In this document: positions 63,862-64,000 of the stretch, piece by piece
Position numbering within the stretch: the first letter of the stretch is position 1
How the letters are laid out: each line of letters starts with the position of its first letter
From: Bacillota bacterium
GTDB taxonomy: Bacteria > Bacillota > UBA994
NCBI GenBank assembly: GCA_018333655.1
Contig: JAGXTJ010000003.1
Coordinates: 18,411 to 82,410, forward strand
DNA length: 64,000 nt
Direction of reading: 5' to 3'
Position numbers and translations under genes: made by a program
Notes under the pieces: generated by a model
The model's input: only the letters and a program-made list of their open reading frames with translations
Databases searched by the model: none
What the model was told of the DNA's origin: nothing

Positions 63862-64000
63862 CGTTTGCGTGTGCTAGACGCATTGGTTGATTCGCTTGAT
63901 CTTAGGAAACTCGGGTTTCCCGAGCCTTCGGCCATAGGCAGACCCTCCTATGCGGCCAATGACCTTTTGAAGTTGTACCTTTATGGCTACTTGCACGGCA
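63862..64000 (+). mobile_element. IS1182-type transposase, N-terminal segment cut by the window edge
   Basis: After a stop at 63859 the frame is open to the edge and encodes DALVDSLDLRKLGF, then GRPSYAANDLLKLYLYGYLHG, the conserved start block of IS1182 transposases. The usual first 30-40 residues are missing: the purine repeat directly precedes it. It is either a 5'-truncated copy or one whose start was altered. Related to the remnant at 10.6 kb. Confidence 0.75.

Overview
The window looks like a chromosomal segment of an anaerobic, amino-acid-fermenting member of the Bacillota (Clostridia-like). The evidence is the walK-yycH-yycI-htrA-rlmH block (typically near oriC in this phylum), rpoE (delta) next to pyrG, fsa next to glpX, strong AGGAGG-type ribosome sites, frequent GTG/TTG starts and a complete lysine fermentation gene set. 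I cannot name a genus. Most genes look vertically inherited; the accessory material is at 4.6-12.7 kb and 60-64 kb.

Layout. 1-4.6 kb: end of walK, yycH, yycI, tRNA-Gln and tRNA-Glu under a good sigma-A promoter, htrA, rlmH. 4.6-12.6 kb: a genomic island. Its left edge is a 3' fragment of a tRNA-Ser gene. It holds a decayed superfamily 1 helicase, an OLD nuclease plus UvrD-type helicase pair (Gabija / class 2 OLD type defence), an IS1182-type transposase remnant, a GNAT acetyltransferase, an intact MntA antitoxin beside a HepT toxin stub, and a truncated gene between two copies of a 57-bp exact repeat. 12.8-27.5 kb: ordinary metabolism and transport (NatAB-type ABC, a DUF4153/HTH/DUF2975 operon, cupin, PepF, threonine dehydrogenase, threonine dehydratase, TcdA, zinc ribbon protein, Crp/Fnr regulator, gamma carbonic anhydrase, class V aminotransferase and a DHDPS-family lyase).

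27.7-37.3 kb: one long operon that I read as murein-peptide salvage. A binding protein and a five-gene peptide ABC transporter import peptides, a cytoplasmic NlpC/P60 endopeptidase cuts them, an enolase-family dipeptide epimerase handles L-Ala-D-Glu, and a diaminopimelate decarboxylase-like enzyme could turn released Dap into lysine. 37.3-55 kb: ferritin, agmatinase, a sigma-54 activator, and the lysine fermentation genes kdd-kamA-kamB-kamC-kamD-kamE behind a canonical -24/-12 promoter. The remaining steps (kal, kce and both CoA-transferase subunits) lie 4-7 kb further on, separated from the kam block by rpoE, pyrG, a methyltransferase and a nitroreductase. Salvaged lysine could therefore feed fermentation.

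55-64 kb: transaldolase, GlpX, a CgeB-like glycosyltransferase, a LysM/M23 peptidase, a radical SAM protein that probably starts at CTG, then a minus-strand operon of a small secreted protein, two FtsX-type permeases and a MacB-type ATPase. The window ends inside a second, 5'-truncated IS1182-type transposase. A family of non-coding repeats, built on a CACAGAG-containing imperfect palindrome, sits at 12.4, 50.7, 53.1 and 60.1 kb. Two copies, inverted relative to each other, carry an extra conserved, hairpin-forming module.
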